Positions 8,340-16,869 of a DNA stretch of 43,112 nt are shown here, in pieces. Position numbers and translations under genes: made by a program. The notes below the pieces were generated by a model. It did no database searches. It saw nothing but the letters and a program-made list of their open reading frames with translations, and had not been told where the DNA came from. The DNA is from Gammaproteobacteria bacterium (GTDB lineage Bacteria > Pseudomonadota > Gammaproteobacteria > Legionellales > Legionellaceae): NCBI GenBank assembly GCA_030428185.1, contig JAUICE010000012.1, forward strand, positions 1-43,112, written 5' to 3'. The stretch's first letter is position 1, and every line of letters begins with the position of its first letter.

Positions 8340-10046
8340 CTAATCATTAATAACAAGAGCAAGGCCTGCTCGTCGTGGATCGCTAGCAGCGTATAGCTCA
8401 TGGTTTTTCTTATCCCACTCAACTGCCTGCATTTCACCATAATAATAGGTCTTATTCCCATAATCCCTACGTAATGGTTTTAATACGTGCCCCATCGACC
8501 TTAATGCTTTTCTTTGTGCTAAAGAAAACGCATCGCGTTCAAAGATAACAACATCAGGTAAATACTGATGATGGAAACGCGGTCTAGAAACCCACTGCAT
8601 TGGATGCTTACCCTCAGCGAAAGACAAGACACCTAAAAGCATCATAGTAGGAATTCTACTACCACCTGGAGTCCCTAAAATACCCACCCGGTCTTTTGTC
8701 AGTAAGATGGTCGGCATCATACTCGATAAAGGCCTTTTACCTGGAGCAATTAAATTATTTCGCTCTCCTTGTAATCCAAAGACATTACGTGTTTTCAGGC
8801 TACTTGCAAAGTCATCCATTTCATCATTCAATAATACGCCGGTATTTCCAGCAACAAACTTTGAACCAAACAAATAATTAATACTAAGCGTCGCAGATAC
8901 AATATTTCCCTTTTTATCAATCACCGAAAAGTGAGTGGTATGGCCATTTTCATCAGAAAAAAGATTTACACGACCACTAAGCGATGCACTACTTGTCGCC
9001 TGATGCGGTTTAATGAATTTTGCTAACTGTTTTGCATGCGCTATAGATGTAAGTTTTTTTACAGGAATATGTGAATAGTCACTATCACCTAAATATAAAA
9101 TTCTATCGCGATAAGCCAAGCGCATAGCTTCAATCATTAAATGAGCTTCATCTACAAAGGGTAAGCTTTCTACCTTATAGTTAGACAGAATATTAAGCAT
9201 TGTTAATAACGCCACACCGCCGGCTGAAGGTGGTGGAGCCGTGATAATGTTTATGTTTCTAAATGTACCCCTTAAAGGCTTTCTATCAATAACGGTATAA
9301 TCTTTAAGATCCTTTAAAGACCAAATACCGCCATTGGCAACAACAGCATCAACCAATGAATTTGCAATTTCTCCCTCATAAAATCCTTTATGACCTCGGA
9401 GCGCTATTTGTTTTAATGTATGAAAAAGCTCAGGCTGCTTTAAAATCCAACCTGGCTTTGGAATTTTTCCATCGGCAAGAAAAATACTAGCTGTTTTTTT
9501 ATACCGACTCATTTTTTTTGTGCCAATAGCTTTAAGTAGTTCGATATAACGCTCATCGACGGGATAACCATTTTTCGAAAGTTCCATCGCTCTTTTTAAA
9601 TCGGTTTTTAACGATAGCTTGCCAAAATGTTTTTGAAGGTAACAAAGTGCGGCAGGCTCTCCAGGAATAGCCGCTGATTTAGGCCCAATAAGCGATGCAT
9701 TTTTTATTTTTTTCCCTTCATTATCTATATACATGTTTTGTTTAGCATTTTGAGGAGCTCGCTCACGACCATCGATAAAATGTGCTCGCTTAGTCTTTGC
9801 ATCGTATACAAGCCAAAAACCACCGCCGCCAATACCACTATGATAAGGTTCAGTTACAGCAAGCGTTGCACTAATAGCAACAGCAGCATCAAAGGCATTT
9901 CCACCTTGTGCAAGCACCTCCATACCAGCACGTGAGGCATAAGGACTTGCTGTTGCCAACGCCGCTCCATTTGGCGGTTCAGCCTCAATCTTTATAATGA
10001 CTGCACAAAACATCAAAACTGAGAATATCCTTAAACAAGAACCCAT
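8340..10046 (-). CDS. ggt: Gamma-glutamyltransferase
   Basis: Periplasmic or secreted enzyme that hydrolyses glutathione and other gamma-glutamyl compounds. Residues 1-22 form a signal peptide (basic start, hydrophobic LRIFSVLMFCAVII). The body matches the N-terminal nucleophile family: GGNAFDAAVA, GGGGF, and GHTTHFSVIDKKGN, in which Thr370 is the expected autoprocessing and catalytic residue. TPGGS/PTMML and the C-terminal RRAG follow. Length 568 is near the 580 of E. coli Ggt. The start is 12 bases after the coaD stop, so coaD-ggt form an operon. In an intracellular bacterium the enzyme could release host-derived glutamate and cysteine from glutathione; that role is inference. Confidence 0.95.
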   Translation of the reverse strand: MGSCLRIFSVLMFCAVIIKIEAEPPNGAALATASPYASRAGMEVLAQGGNAFDAAVAISATLAVTEPYHSGIGGGGFWLVYDAKTKRAHFIDGRERAPQNAKQNMYIDNEGKKIKNASLIGPKSAAIPGEPAALCYLQKHFGKLSLKTDLKRAMELSKNGYPVDERYIELLKAIGTKKMSRYKKTASIFLADGKIPKPGWILKQPELFHTLKQIALRGHKGFYEGEIANSLVDAVVANGGIWSLKDLKDYTVIDRKPLRGTFRNINIITAPPPSAGGVALLTMLNILSNYKVESLPFVDEAHLMIEAMRLAYRDRILYLGDSDYSHIPVKKLTSIAHAKQLAKFIKPHQATSSASLSGRVNLFSDENGHTTHFSVIDKKGNIVSATLSINYLFGSKFVAGNTGVLLNDEMDDFASSLKTRNVFGLQGERNNLIAPGKRPLSSMMPTILLTKDRVGILGTPGGSRIPTMMLLGVLSFAEGKHPMQWVSRPRFHHQYLPDVVIFERDAFSLAQRKALRSMGHVLKPLRRDYGNKTYYYGEMQAVEWDKKNHELYAASDPRRAGLALVIND

Positions 10047-10058
10047 AAAAATTCCTTA

Positions 10059-10526
10059 TTAATTTTTTAGATTGAATGCATCAACAACAGGCTTAGGAAC
10101 AAAAGGAGATACATCTCTTTTATGTAAGGCTATTTCTTTTACTAAACTCGAGGAAATATGCACATGTGTTGAAGATGGCATAATAAACATAGTTTCTAAA
10201 TCTGGGTTAATCGATTTATTCGCACTTGCAAGCTGTGACTCCATCTCAAAATCAATAGTATTTCTCACCCCTCTAATAAATCCTTTAGCACCAATATTAG
10301 AAGCAAAGTCAACCAGCAGCCCTTCGTAAATAGCAACTCGAACTCCTTTTAAATGCGAGGTTGATTGCTTAACCAAATCCTGCCGCTCTTCTAAAGAAAA
10401 CAAGGGTTTTTTCAAGTCATTCTTTGCTATCGCTACAGTAATCGTATCAAACACATGTAATGCGCGCTCTAGAATATCCATATGACCAAGAGTGATCGGA
10501 TCAAAGGTTCCAGGAAAAATAACCAT
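10059..10526 (-). CDS. coaD: Phosphopantetheine adenylyltransferase
   Basis: Penultimate step of coenzyme A synthesis: joins ATP and 4'-phosphopantetheine to dephospho-CoA. TFDPITLGH at residues 7-15 is the nucleotidyltransferase TxGH-type signature, RGVRNTIDFEME near residue 88 is the family block, and SSTHVHISSSLVKEIA near 117-132 holds the second ATP-binding motif. The 155 residues are slightly short of the 159 in E. coli, the difference being at the N-terminus. AAGGCG lies 6 bases before the ATG. Upstream, a 221-base gap separates it from the divergent lolB. First gene of the coaD-ggt unit. Confidence 0.96.
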   Translation of the reverse strand: MVIFPGTFDPITLGHMDILERALHVFDTITVAIAKNDLKKPLFSLEERQDLVKQSTSHLKGVRVAIYEGLLVDFASNIGAKGFIRGVRNTIDFEMESQLASANKSINPDLETMFIMPSSTHVHISSSLVKEIALHKRDVSPFVPKPVVDAFNLKN

Positions 10527-10747
10527 AAAGTCGCCTTTTATTTATCACACACAAGTCACTCCTACACATCATAATCAATAATAAAATATAGAGACTTCAT
10601 GTGGATTTAGATGATTCACAATAGAGCCTAGGAGCTTAACTGAGACTCAAAATCAAGACAAGAGGATAAGATGCTAAGTTTCTAGTTCCATTCAGCAACC
10701 ACTTTTGGTTATGATGGACTTAAGCACAACAAAATAAGCCTCACCCA

Positions 10748-11356
10748 ATGACCTTTAATACCTATGCTTTATTTCTTACATGCTTATTATTGGCCTCCTG
10801 CAGCACCATTAAAAGTCCCTCTATTGATTCAATGCCAATACAAGAAAAGAAAAAAATAACCTATGAACAACGTGCCAACAAACTATTAAAACTAACGCAT
10901 TGGACAGCAAGAGGCCGCTTAGCAGTTAAAGAAGACAATAAAGGATTTAGCGCATCCATTAACTGGCGTGCTAAGTCTCCTTCGCGCTATAACATCAATT
11001 TATATGGCCCCTTTGGCGCCGGACATATTACTCTAAACGTCACGCCCGAAGTAGCCACACTCAAAGACAATAAAACATCAATTACCTCACAGAACCCGCA
11101 ATCACTTCTTAGAAAAGAAACGGGACATACGATACCCATTGGGTATATGAATTACTGGCTAAAAGGTATTGCTAAGCCCGGCACGTCGGCTAATAAAACA
11201 CTTGATAAACAAAAAAGGCTCACGCGCCTATCTCAGGCTGGCTGGCACATCCAATTCTTACGCTATAGCAAAGCACACGGCTTTTATCTCCCGGCTAAAA
11301 TCAGATTGGCAAAAGGCAATATGCTTGTAAAAATTATCATTAACCGTTGGTATTAA
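10748..11356 (+). CDS. lolB: Outer-membrane lipoprotein receptor LolB
   Basis: Accepts lipoproteins from LolA in the periplasm and inserts them in the outer membrane. The signal peptide ends in the lipobox LLASC, making Cys18 the lipidated residue. The mature protein has the LolB core: HWTARGRLAVKEDNKGFSASINWR, LYGPFGAGHITL, and MNYWLKGIAKPG, the last being the region of the exposed hydrophobic loop and conserved WL(R/K)G. Length 202 is normal. In most gammaproteobacteria lolB is followed by ispE and then prs; here only a tRNA stands between lolB and prs. A weak hairpin without a T-run (GCTCA/TGAGC, 11369-11382) follows the stop. Confidence 0.92.
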   Translation: MTFNTYALFLTCLLLASCSTIKSPSIDSMPIQEKKKITYEQRANKLLKLTHWTARGRLAVKEDNKGFSASINWRAKSPSRYNINLYGPFGAGHITLNVTPEVATLKDNKTSITSQNPQSLLRKETGHTIPIGYMNYWLKGIAKPGTSANKTLDKQKRLTRLSQAGWHIQFLRYSKAHGFYLPAKIRLAKGNMLVKIIINRWY

Positions 11357-11516
11357 TCTATGAGAAACGCTCAAAAGTGAGCATACAGAGCGATTAATTG
11401 CTTGACTTTCCTCAAGCGAACTTGCAAAATACTTCCCGTTAACAAGCCATGCTTATTTTTGATCAATTTTGGTAAATAATTGTTAAAAATTAACTTGTTA
11501 CATATATCACTATTAT

Positions 11517-11591
11517 TGGGGTGTCGCCAAGCGGTAAGGCACAGGGTTTTGATCCCTGCATACCCAGGTTCGAATCCTGGCACCCCAGCCA
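11517..11591 (+). tRNA. tRNA-Gln (anticodon UUG)
   Basis: A 75-base cloverleaf with the 3' CCA encoded. The acceptor stem TGGGGTG (11517-11523) pairs with CACCCCA (11581-11587), followed by discriminator G and CCA. The anticodon stem CAGGG/CCCTG encloses the loop TTTTGAT, anticodon TTG. The T arm carries GGTTCGAATCC. It strongly resembles E. coli tRNA-Gln. It sits between lolB and prs, a placement known from other gammaproteobacteria. Confidence 0.97.
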
Positions 11592-11711
11592 CCTACTTTT
11601 ATGAATGAACAAACGTTAGAATGTAGTTTTCATTATGTCTTCGTGTAATAATAGATATGTTCTCTGGAAGCTATCTTCTGTCATATATTCTTTGAACTCA
11701 AAGGTAACATT

Positions 11712-12662
11712 ATGCACCAAATGATGCTGTTCACCGGTAATGCAAACCATCAATTATCTGAAAATATTGCTAAAAATTTAAATGTACCCTTAGGTAAAGC
11801 TACCGTTAGCCAATTTAGTGATGGCGAAACGATGGTTGAAATATTAGACAATGTTCGTGGGCGCGACACTTTTATTATTCAACCAACCTGCAGACCAACC
11901 AATGATAATCTAATGGAGTTAATGATCATTGCAGATGCCCTTAGACGCTCTTCCGCTCTGACCATCACTGCCGTAGTACCTTATTTCGGCTATGCGAGAC
12001 AAGACAGAAGAATTCGCTCTGCTCGTGTCCCAATAACAGCAAAAGTTGTTGCAGATATGATGGCCGGTGTTGGAATCACCCGGATGCTTACCGTTGACTT
12101 ACATGCCGATCAAATTCAAGGGTTCTTCTATATGCCTGTGGATAATGCATATGCCACACCCGTGATATTAGAAGATATCAAAAGTCAAAACTTAAAAGAT
12201 TTAATGGTCGTATCACCTGATGTCGGTGGTGTTGTTCGCGCAAGAGCCATCGCGAAACGTTTAAATGATGCTGAACTTGCAATTATTGATAAACGCCGCT
12301 CTGGCCCCAATAAATCACAGGTCATGCATATCATAGGGAGCCCCAAAGATAAAGATTGTATTTTAGTTGATGATATTGTTGATACTGCCGGTACACTATG
12401 CTCTGCAGCGAATGCACTAAAAGAAAACGGTGCAAGAAGTGTTAGGGCATATATCACTCACCCTGTACTTTCTGGTCCGGCAATAGAAAATATCGTGTCT
12501 TCCAATTTAGATGAAATCGTCGTAACAGATACCATACCACTCTCTAAAGAAGCACAACAAACAAATAAAATTCGTACGTTAAGTCTTGCTGCTATGCTCG
12601 CTCAAGCTATTAAGAGAATTAATATCGCTGAATCTTTAAGTTCAATGTATAACGAGAACTAA
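11712..12662 (+). CDS. prs: Ribose-phosphate pyrophosphokinase (PRPP synthetase)
   Basis: Makes PRPP from ribose 5-phosphate and ATP for nucleotide, NAD, histidine and tryptophan synthesis. The 316 residues match the class I enzyme (315 in E. coli). [27 protein letters not shown] (ATP binding), the [12 protein letters not shown] signature with its metal-binding His, [19 protein letters not shown] and the PRPP loop [10 protein letters not shown] are all present. AAAGGT lies 8 bases before the ATG. The gene ends 40 bases before a strong hairpin terminator shared with fis. Upstream lies the tRNA-Gln gene, so some transcripts may contain both. Confidence 0.98.
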   Translation: MHQMMLFTGNANHQLSENIAKNLNVPLGKATVSQFSDGETMVEILDNVRGRDTFIIQPTCRPTNDNLMELMIIADALRRSSALTITAVVPYFGYARQDRRIRSARVPITAKVVADMMAGVGITRMLTVDLHADQIQGFFYMPVDNAYATPVILEDIKSQNLKDLMVVSPDVGGVVRARAIAKRLNDAELAIIDKRRSGPNKSQVMHIIGSPKDKDCILVDDIVDTAGTLCSAANALKENGARSVRAYITHPVLSGPAIENIVSSNLDEIVVTDTIPLSKEAQQTNKIRTLSLAAMLAQAIKRINIAESLSSMYNEN

Positions 12663-12702
12663 ATTAGTTTAAGAGGCTGTTTGGTTAAAAAAAATTATGT
12701 AT

Positions 12703-12730
12703 AAAAAAAGACCCCTCAGGGTCTTTTTTT
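12703..12730. terminator. Bidirectional intrinsic terminator between prs and fis
   Basis: A perfect 12-bp stem, AAAAAAAGACCC (12703-12714) and its complement (12719-12730), encloses the loop CTCA. The A and T tracts give a U-run in either direction, so it can end prs on the plus strand and fis on the minus strand, which converge here. Confidence 0.93.
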
Positions 12731-12745
12731 TAAACAGTCGTTCAA

Positions 12746-13048
12746 TTAACCAACAATATCCTCGCCATCACGTGTACCAACATACTTATCATCAAAATAC
12801 CTTCTGAGCTTCGTACGTAACGTTCCACGACTAATACCCAACATAATAGCCGCGCGAGATTGATTATACTTGCAATGCTCCATGACTGCTTTAAACAAAG
12901 GGGTCTCTACCTCTTCTAAAACAAATTGATAAAGATCTACAGGATCATTACCTTTTAATTCGTTAAAGTAACTTTGCACAGCTTTAGTAACGCTTTCAGT
13001 CAAGGAAGCAGTTGCATTCCCAGCAGTATCTTGTATTGATATTGTCAT
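12746..13048 (-). CDS. fis: Nucleoid protein Fis
   Basis: Small DNA-bending, nucleoid-associated regulator. The 100-residue protein ends in the Fis helix-turn-helix: LYQFVLEEVETPLF, then NQSRAAIMLGISRGTLRTKLRRYF (given here in two halves around the turn GIS). Compared with the 98-residue E. coli protein it carries about 15 extra C-terminal residues (DDKYVGTRDGEDIVG) after the last helix, and a correspondingly divergent N-terminus. AAGGAG lies 9 bases before the ATG. In many gammaproteobacteria fis follows dusB; here it stands alone, upstream of nothing but A/T-tract DNA, which suggests its own promoter. In Legionella, Fis proteins repress effector genes, so it may matter for the effector-like genes nearby (inference). 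Confidence 0.92.
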   Translation of the reverse strand: MTISIQDTAGNATASLTESVTKAVQSYFNELKGNDPVDLYQFVLEEVETPLFKAVMEHCKYNQSRAAIMLGISRGTLRTKLRRYFDDKYVGTRDGEDIVG

Positions 13049-13302
13049 TCTTGTCTACTCCTTTTTTGTACAGGGAACTTAAAGCGCATATAAATGAGGT
13101 TCAGTGAAAAACTCCTCAACTTATATCGCTTTTTTTTCATTAAAAAAAATTTGAAAAACTTGTTGCTTTATTAATACGCATAAAAAAAGCATATTGGAAT
13201 CGTTAGCAAAAAACCCATGCAGTATAAAGCACACCCAAAATAAAATCACCCTTAAGAATAAAAAAATCCCAACGTTAAAGATGTATGATATTTAAAAAGT
13301 AA
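13049..13302 (-). promoter_or_regulatory. Upstream region of fis, rich in A/T tracts
   Basis: About 250 non-coding bases precede fis. Runs of A or T of 7-9 bases occur near 13131-13149 and 13182-13188, and TATAAG (minus strand, about 13121-13126) could be a -10 about 75 bases before the ATG, without a recognisable -35. A/T tracts are typical of UP elements and of Fis autoregulatory sites, but no specific Fis site can be proven by eye. Confidence 0.35.
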
Positions 13303-13329
13303 AAGCCCCGTTAAAAAACAACGGGGCTT
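13303..13329 (-). terminator. Intrinsic terminator of the DUF945 gene
   Basis: AAGCCCCGTT (13303-13312) pairs perfectly with AACGGGGCTT (13320-13329) around a 7-base A-rich loop. Read on the minus strand it lies 20 bases beyond the stop of the 13350-14912 gene and is followed by TTTTACTTTTT. Confidence 0.88.
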
Positions 13330-13349
13330 AAGAGAATATAAGATGGCGC

Positions 13350-14912
13350 TTACTGCTTCAACATTTCCTTAGTAAATATTTTATCATTAATTTTTAATAC
13401 GCCTTTATTGAACATCAAGTCAATTTTATATGCACCATCTGATTCAATGAGCACTTTATTTTGAACAAGCTTATTAAGCTGCTTTGTCACTTTATCTTTG
13501 GCCAGTTGATTAATTTCATCTGTTGACATGGACTGGAATTTTTTATCAGATGACGCCTGCTCTGTACTTTGATCACTTGATGAAGTATCAGAGCTTTGTG
13601 TGTCCGTCTTATCTGATGTGGTGTCTTTATGCTCTGAACTTCCAATCTGATTTAATCTACGCTCCATTTGCTGCATAATTAACTTCTTACGAACTTTTGA
13701 CACCAACATAGTTTTGAGTAAAGACTGTGGTAACGTCACATGAAGGTTCGCCATCAGATACTTTGGAAGCTCTTGTGGATTTTTTACAACCATGCCTTTC
13801 TCAAAAGAAATTGAGCCATTTGCTTTAATCATGCCACTTGGCATTTTCAAAGAAAATGTTTGTAGTGAAGCTTTAGCTCCTTGATTAAGTAACTGTGACG
13901 CCAGTGGCAAGAGTTCAAGAAATTTTGCTTGTCGTGCCTTCACATCAGGTGTTTGGCGTTTTATCTTATCAACTTTCTCTTGTAGTGTTTTAAGTACAGG
14001 TCCATTTAAGTTTGTGAACATAAAGTTCAATGCAGCAGGCCCATATGCTTGATTCATTACCTTAAGCTGTTTGAACGTAGACTTTAATATCGAGTCGACA
14101 AATTTATTTGCTTTTAACGAAGCACCTGAGTTAAACGATGCATCAGATAATTCAAAGATAGGGGTATTGTTAGCACTCACATGAATACCTGGCAAATTAA
14201 GCGATACATCACCTAACCAAATACCTAATGGTGAATAATGTAACAAATAGTCCATGGTTAATGTGTCCATATGGCCTTTTACATTACGATTAGAAAAGTT
14301 CATGCCATTCAACACAGATTTACCATGAATTTTTTGTAAATCTTTTGAAAAATGATAAGTTGCTGTCATTCCATTCCAGGAAAACTGTCCTTGTTTACCT
14401 CTTGGATAAAGAGAAAATTTAGGGACATTCATTTCAAATGTTCCACTACCATCAAAGTTCAAAAATAAGTCCAGCATGAAAGATGGAAACTGTGACTTAT
14501 CTTCTAACATCATTTTTGCCATTGCTTTCATGTTATTAGGTATGGAAATTTGTGCCGTAACTGCGGCCATCCCAACCCGTTGTCTAGAAAAGATGAACGG
14601 ACCATGAGCGATATTGAGCGATACACCCCAGGACAGTTCAGGTAGCTTCATTGACGGGCGTTTTTGCGTTTGTGGAATATCCATCTTCATACTCAGCATC
14701 AGATCTGCCTTAGAAGAAAACACTCCTCGCTGATAGTCTTTTAAAGAAAGAGAAACAACACCACTGTCTGTCATTTGCTGAGACAATAATAAATTAAATT
14801 GACTTAACTCAGCTCTGAGTTCATCCTCCGCGCGCATGCCTGTATAGTAATATGCACCTAAAAGCAGTGCGGCTATCAGTAAGACACCACCAATTAATGT
14901 TTTTTTCATCAA
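13350..14912 (-). CDS. YdgA-like DUF945 family protein, envelope-associated
   Basis: Residues 4-22 form an uncleaved signal anchor (LIGGVLLIAALLLGAYYYTG), leaving a large periplasmic domain. The start of the mature part (AEDELRAELSQFN onward, with a DYQRGVFSSKA segment) and the beta-rich body of about 500 residues resemble DUF945/YdgA, a gammaproteobacterial family of uncertain function. Residues about 425-460 are a low-complexity Ser/Thr/Asp linker, followed by a C-terminal segment of charged helices. Length 520 is near the 502 of E. coli YdgA. Monocistronic: a strong terminator follows and a 120-base gap precedes the MFS gene stop. No enzymatic motif is visible. Confidence 0.78.
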   Translation of the reverse strand: MMKKTLIGGVLLIAALLLGAYYYTGMRAEDELRAELSQFNLLLSQQMTDSGVVSLSLKDYQRGVFSSKADLMLSMKMDIPQTQKRPSMKLPELSWGVSLNIAHGPFIFSRQRVGMAAVTAQISIPNNMKAMAKMMLEDKSQFPSFMLDLFLNFDGSGTFEMNVPKFSLYPRGKQGQFSWNGMTATYHFSKDLQKIHGKSVLNGMNFSNRNVKGHMDTLTMDYLLHYSPLGIWLGDVSLNLPGIHVSANNTPIFELSDASFNSGASLKANKFVDSILKSTFKQLKVMNQAYGPAALNFMFTNLNGPVLKTLQEKVDKIKRQTPDVKARQAKFLELLPLASQLLNQGAKASLQTFSLKMPSGMIKANGSISFEKGMVVKNPQELPKYLMANLHVTLPQSLLKTMLVSKVRKKLIMQQMERRLNQIGSSEHKDTTSDKTDTQSSDTSSSDQSTEQASSDKKFQSMSTDEINQLAKDKVTKQLNKLVQNKVLIESDGAYKIDLMFNKGVLKINDKIFTKEMLKQ

Positions 14913-15032
14913 ACTATCCTGTGTATTCTTATTAGCTTTGTGATCACATTATAGTGTTTGAAAAGGAATTTGCTACACACTCTTTATGGGTTTTTACAAA
15001 AGACTGAACAGAGGTCTAAAAGGATATTCGGG

Positions 15033-16292
15033 CTAAGCTTTGGGCTTGGCATGAGTTTCTTTTACTAAAAAGGCAGCAACAAGAGCGAAAAACGAGCACA
15101 TAGGGATAATAAAAATAGCTAGATGGAAATCTTTAAGTGTCAGTGTTGCAATATCAGTGACTCTGTAGCCAACGGCAAGCTCTATCAACCTACCAAAAAT
15201 AGGTTGTAATATAGCACCAATAATAACCGAACTCATATTTGCAAACGCTATCGAAACACCAATGACTGAGCGACAGTTAATTTCTGTTGCCAGTGCATAA
15301 CCTACACCCAAACCACAATTGGCAAATCCTAATGCAAAAAACAATACCAATATCGTCCGCTGACTCAAAGAAGGTATAAAAAATAGCAAAAGCACAATTA
15401 AAAAGCTTACGAGTGCGGAAACGATCATGATCGATCTTCTTTGCCCCAGTTTATCAGATATAAATCCAGCAAGTGGTCCACCAAAACCCCAACCAATAAA
15501 TATTAAACCATCGGCAAAGGCTGCAAAATGCTCTGAAAATCCGCGGCCATAACGTAAATAAGTTGCCCCCCAAAATTCACCAATAATCGCAATAGGCGCA
15601 AATAACATACCCACATAAATAGCTGCAATCCAAGTTTGGTAATTACCCAAAATCATACGTAAGCTTTTAAGAATACTTTGTTTTGGTTTGACCTGTCTTT
15701 CTCTAGATAGACGGTGATGGGAGGGTTTATCACGAACAAATAAAAAAATAAGCACCGAAAGCGCCAAAAATACAGCGCTCATTAACCAAAGTGTTTGTCG
15801 CCAACCAATAGAGGTGACTAAAAAAGATACTGGAGCCTCACCTACGGCTGCACCCCACATTCCTAGGGCTTGTGTGAGACCCGCTAAAAGCCCTAACTTC
15901 TCTGGCGGAAACCACACAGCAGCCAGTCTTAATGCACTCACAAAGGCAAAGGCTGCACTAAAACCAATAAGCATTCGTCCAACTGCCGCAATCCAAAAAG
16001 CACTCGCTACTGCAAATAACATGCAACCCAAACCAGTTACTAACGCCATAATAGTTAACAATAGACGAACGCTATATCTATCAACCATTAAACCAACAGG
16101 AATTTGCATTAAGACATAGGGATAGTAAAAAAAGGATGACAGTAGTCCAAGACCTGCAGCAGAGGTATTAAACGCTAGCTGTAACTCTCGCCCCATCACT
16201 CCAGGCGATACGCGGGCAAAATAGTCAGAGAAAAAATAAGCAGCAGCAAGACCCCACACAACCCATGCGAGGTGTGATTTAATTTCTACCAC
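15033..16292 (-). CDS. Major facilitator superfamily transporter
   Basis: Inner-membrane carrier with about 12 hydrophobic helices in 419 residues and a central polar loop near residues 188-205. The MFS signature between helices 2 and 3 appears as GLMVDRYSVRLLL, and GGPLAGFISDKLGQRRS between helices 8 and 9 is its C-terminal-half counterpart. MWGAAVGEAP near residue 150 resembles the helix 5 motif of drug or metabolite antiporters. Similar single MFS genes are abundant in Legionellales, where some import amino acids (Pht family), but the substrate cannot be read from the sequence. No partner gene is close; 245 bases of unremarkable DNA lie upstream. Confidence 0.9.
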   Translation of the reverse strand: MVEIKSHLAWVVWGLAAAYFFSDYFARVSPGVMGRELQLAFNTSAAGLGLLSSFFYYPYVLMQIPVGLMVDRYSVRLLLTIMALVTGLGCMLFAVASAFWIAAVGRMLIGFSAAFAFVSALRLAAVWFPPEKLGLLAGLTQALGMWGAAVGEAPVSFLVTSIGWRQTLWLMSAVFLALSVLIFLFVRDKPSHHRLSRERQVKPKQSILKSLRMILGNYQTWIAAIYVGMLFAPIAIIGEFWGATYLRYGRGFSEHFAAFADGLIFIGWGFGGPLAGFISDKLGQRRSIMIVSALVSFLIVLLLFFIPSLSQRTILVLFFALGFANCGLGVGYALATEINCRSVIGVSIAFANMSSVIIGAILQPIFGRLIELAVGYRVTDIATLTLKDFHLAIFIIPMCSFFALVAAFLVKETHAKPKA

Positions 16293-16537
16293 TGAATGTT
16301 TGAGGTGGGACGACTGAATTGCCTAACTCCAAAGACAAATAACATAGCTTATTTTACATAAACTTTACGCCTAGGCAAATATCAGGGAAAACTTAATATT
16401 TAAGCTCGCCTAAATCACGTAACCTTTTAATTTATTGTGTAAATATTATTATTCATTAATTATCAAACCACATTTGATGAGCATATTGTTCAAAAATAAG
16501 CTATAAGTGTTAATAGGCGCACATAATGTAAGGGCTT

Positions 16538-16833
16538 GTGGCATTGTCTGATTTGTTTAAATTTTATCCTCATGAAAAAAGCCTATGGGCAAAGCTTTTT
16601 TATCAAAAACTAGCTCAAAGTTCCATCAGCTATAAACTCGATCTTATGAGAGCTTTAGCGCTAAGCAATAGTCCTGTAGCTAGCCAAATTGGGATAATTG
16701 ATCACTTTGATATAGGTCACGTTCACTTTACCCCAAAACGCTACATGTTTTGCTACGTAATCAAGAAGGACAATGGGTAAAGATAAGTGCTTTCGGCAAA
16801 CACACTCTAGTTTTAGAAGGATATTTTGAATAA
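16538..16833 (+). pseudogene. Frameshifted gene remnant beside the IS3 element
   Basis: The frame opened by GTG at 16538 reads for 80 codons (ALSDLFKFYPHEKS...HVHFTPKRYMF) and then stops at 16778-16780. From the T4 run at 16748-16751 the next frame gives LLRNQEGQWVKISAFGKH and ends LVLEGYFE at TAA 16831-16833. A one-base loss in the T-run would join the two into a protein of about 98 residues. The product is not recognised, and the 5' end may also be missing since a stop precedes the GTG. The remnant ends exactly where the IS3 left end begins, so the insertion may have removed or altered its 3' end. A sequencing error in the homopolymer is possible. Confidence 0.55.
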
Positions 16834-16857
16834 TCTTACTGCGATTTAGTAGACACA
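16833..16857 (+). repeat. Left terminal inverted repeat of the IS3 element
   Basis: The first 12 bases, ATCTTACTGCGA, match the right end (TCGCAGTAAGAT at 18088-18099) perfectly; after seven mostly mismatched bases the match resumes with GACAC. It lies 12 bases from the orfB stop. Confidence 0.8.
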
Positions 16858-16869
16858 AGCTTTCGAAAA

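Noticed and set aside
8325-11152. CCATTGGGTATAT occurs at about 8321 and 11138 and resembles half of the palindrome at 29041
   Set aside because: Thirteen-base matches are expected several times by chance in 43 kb of AT-rich DNA, and one copy lies inside lolB coding sequence.
11371-11592. A 73-codon minus-strand frame across the tRNA-Gln gene (MAGVPGFEPGYAG...)
   Set aside because: It is the complement of the tRNA; translated T arms give this kind of GFEPG string and are a well-known annotation artefact.
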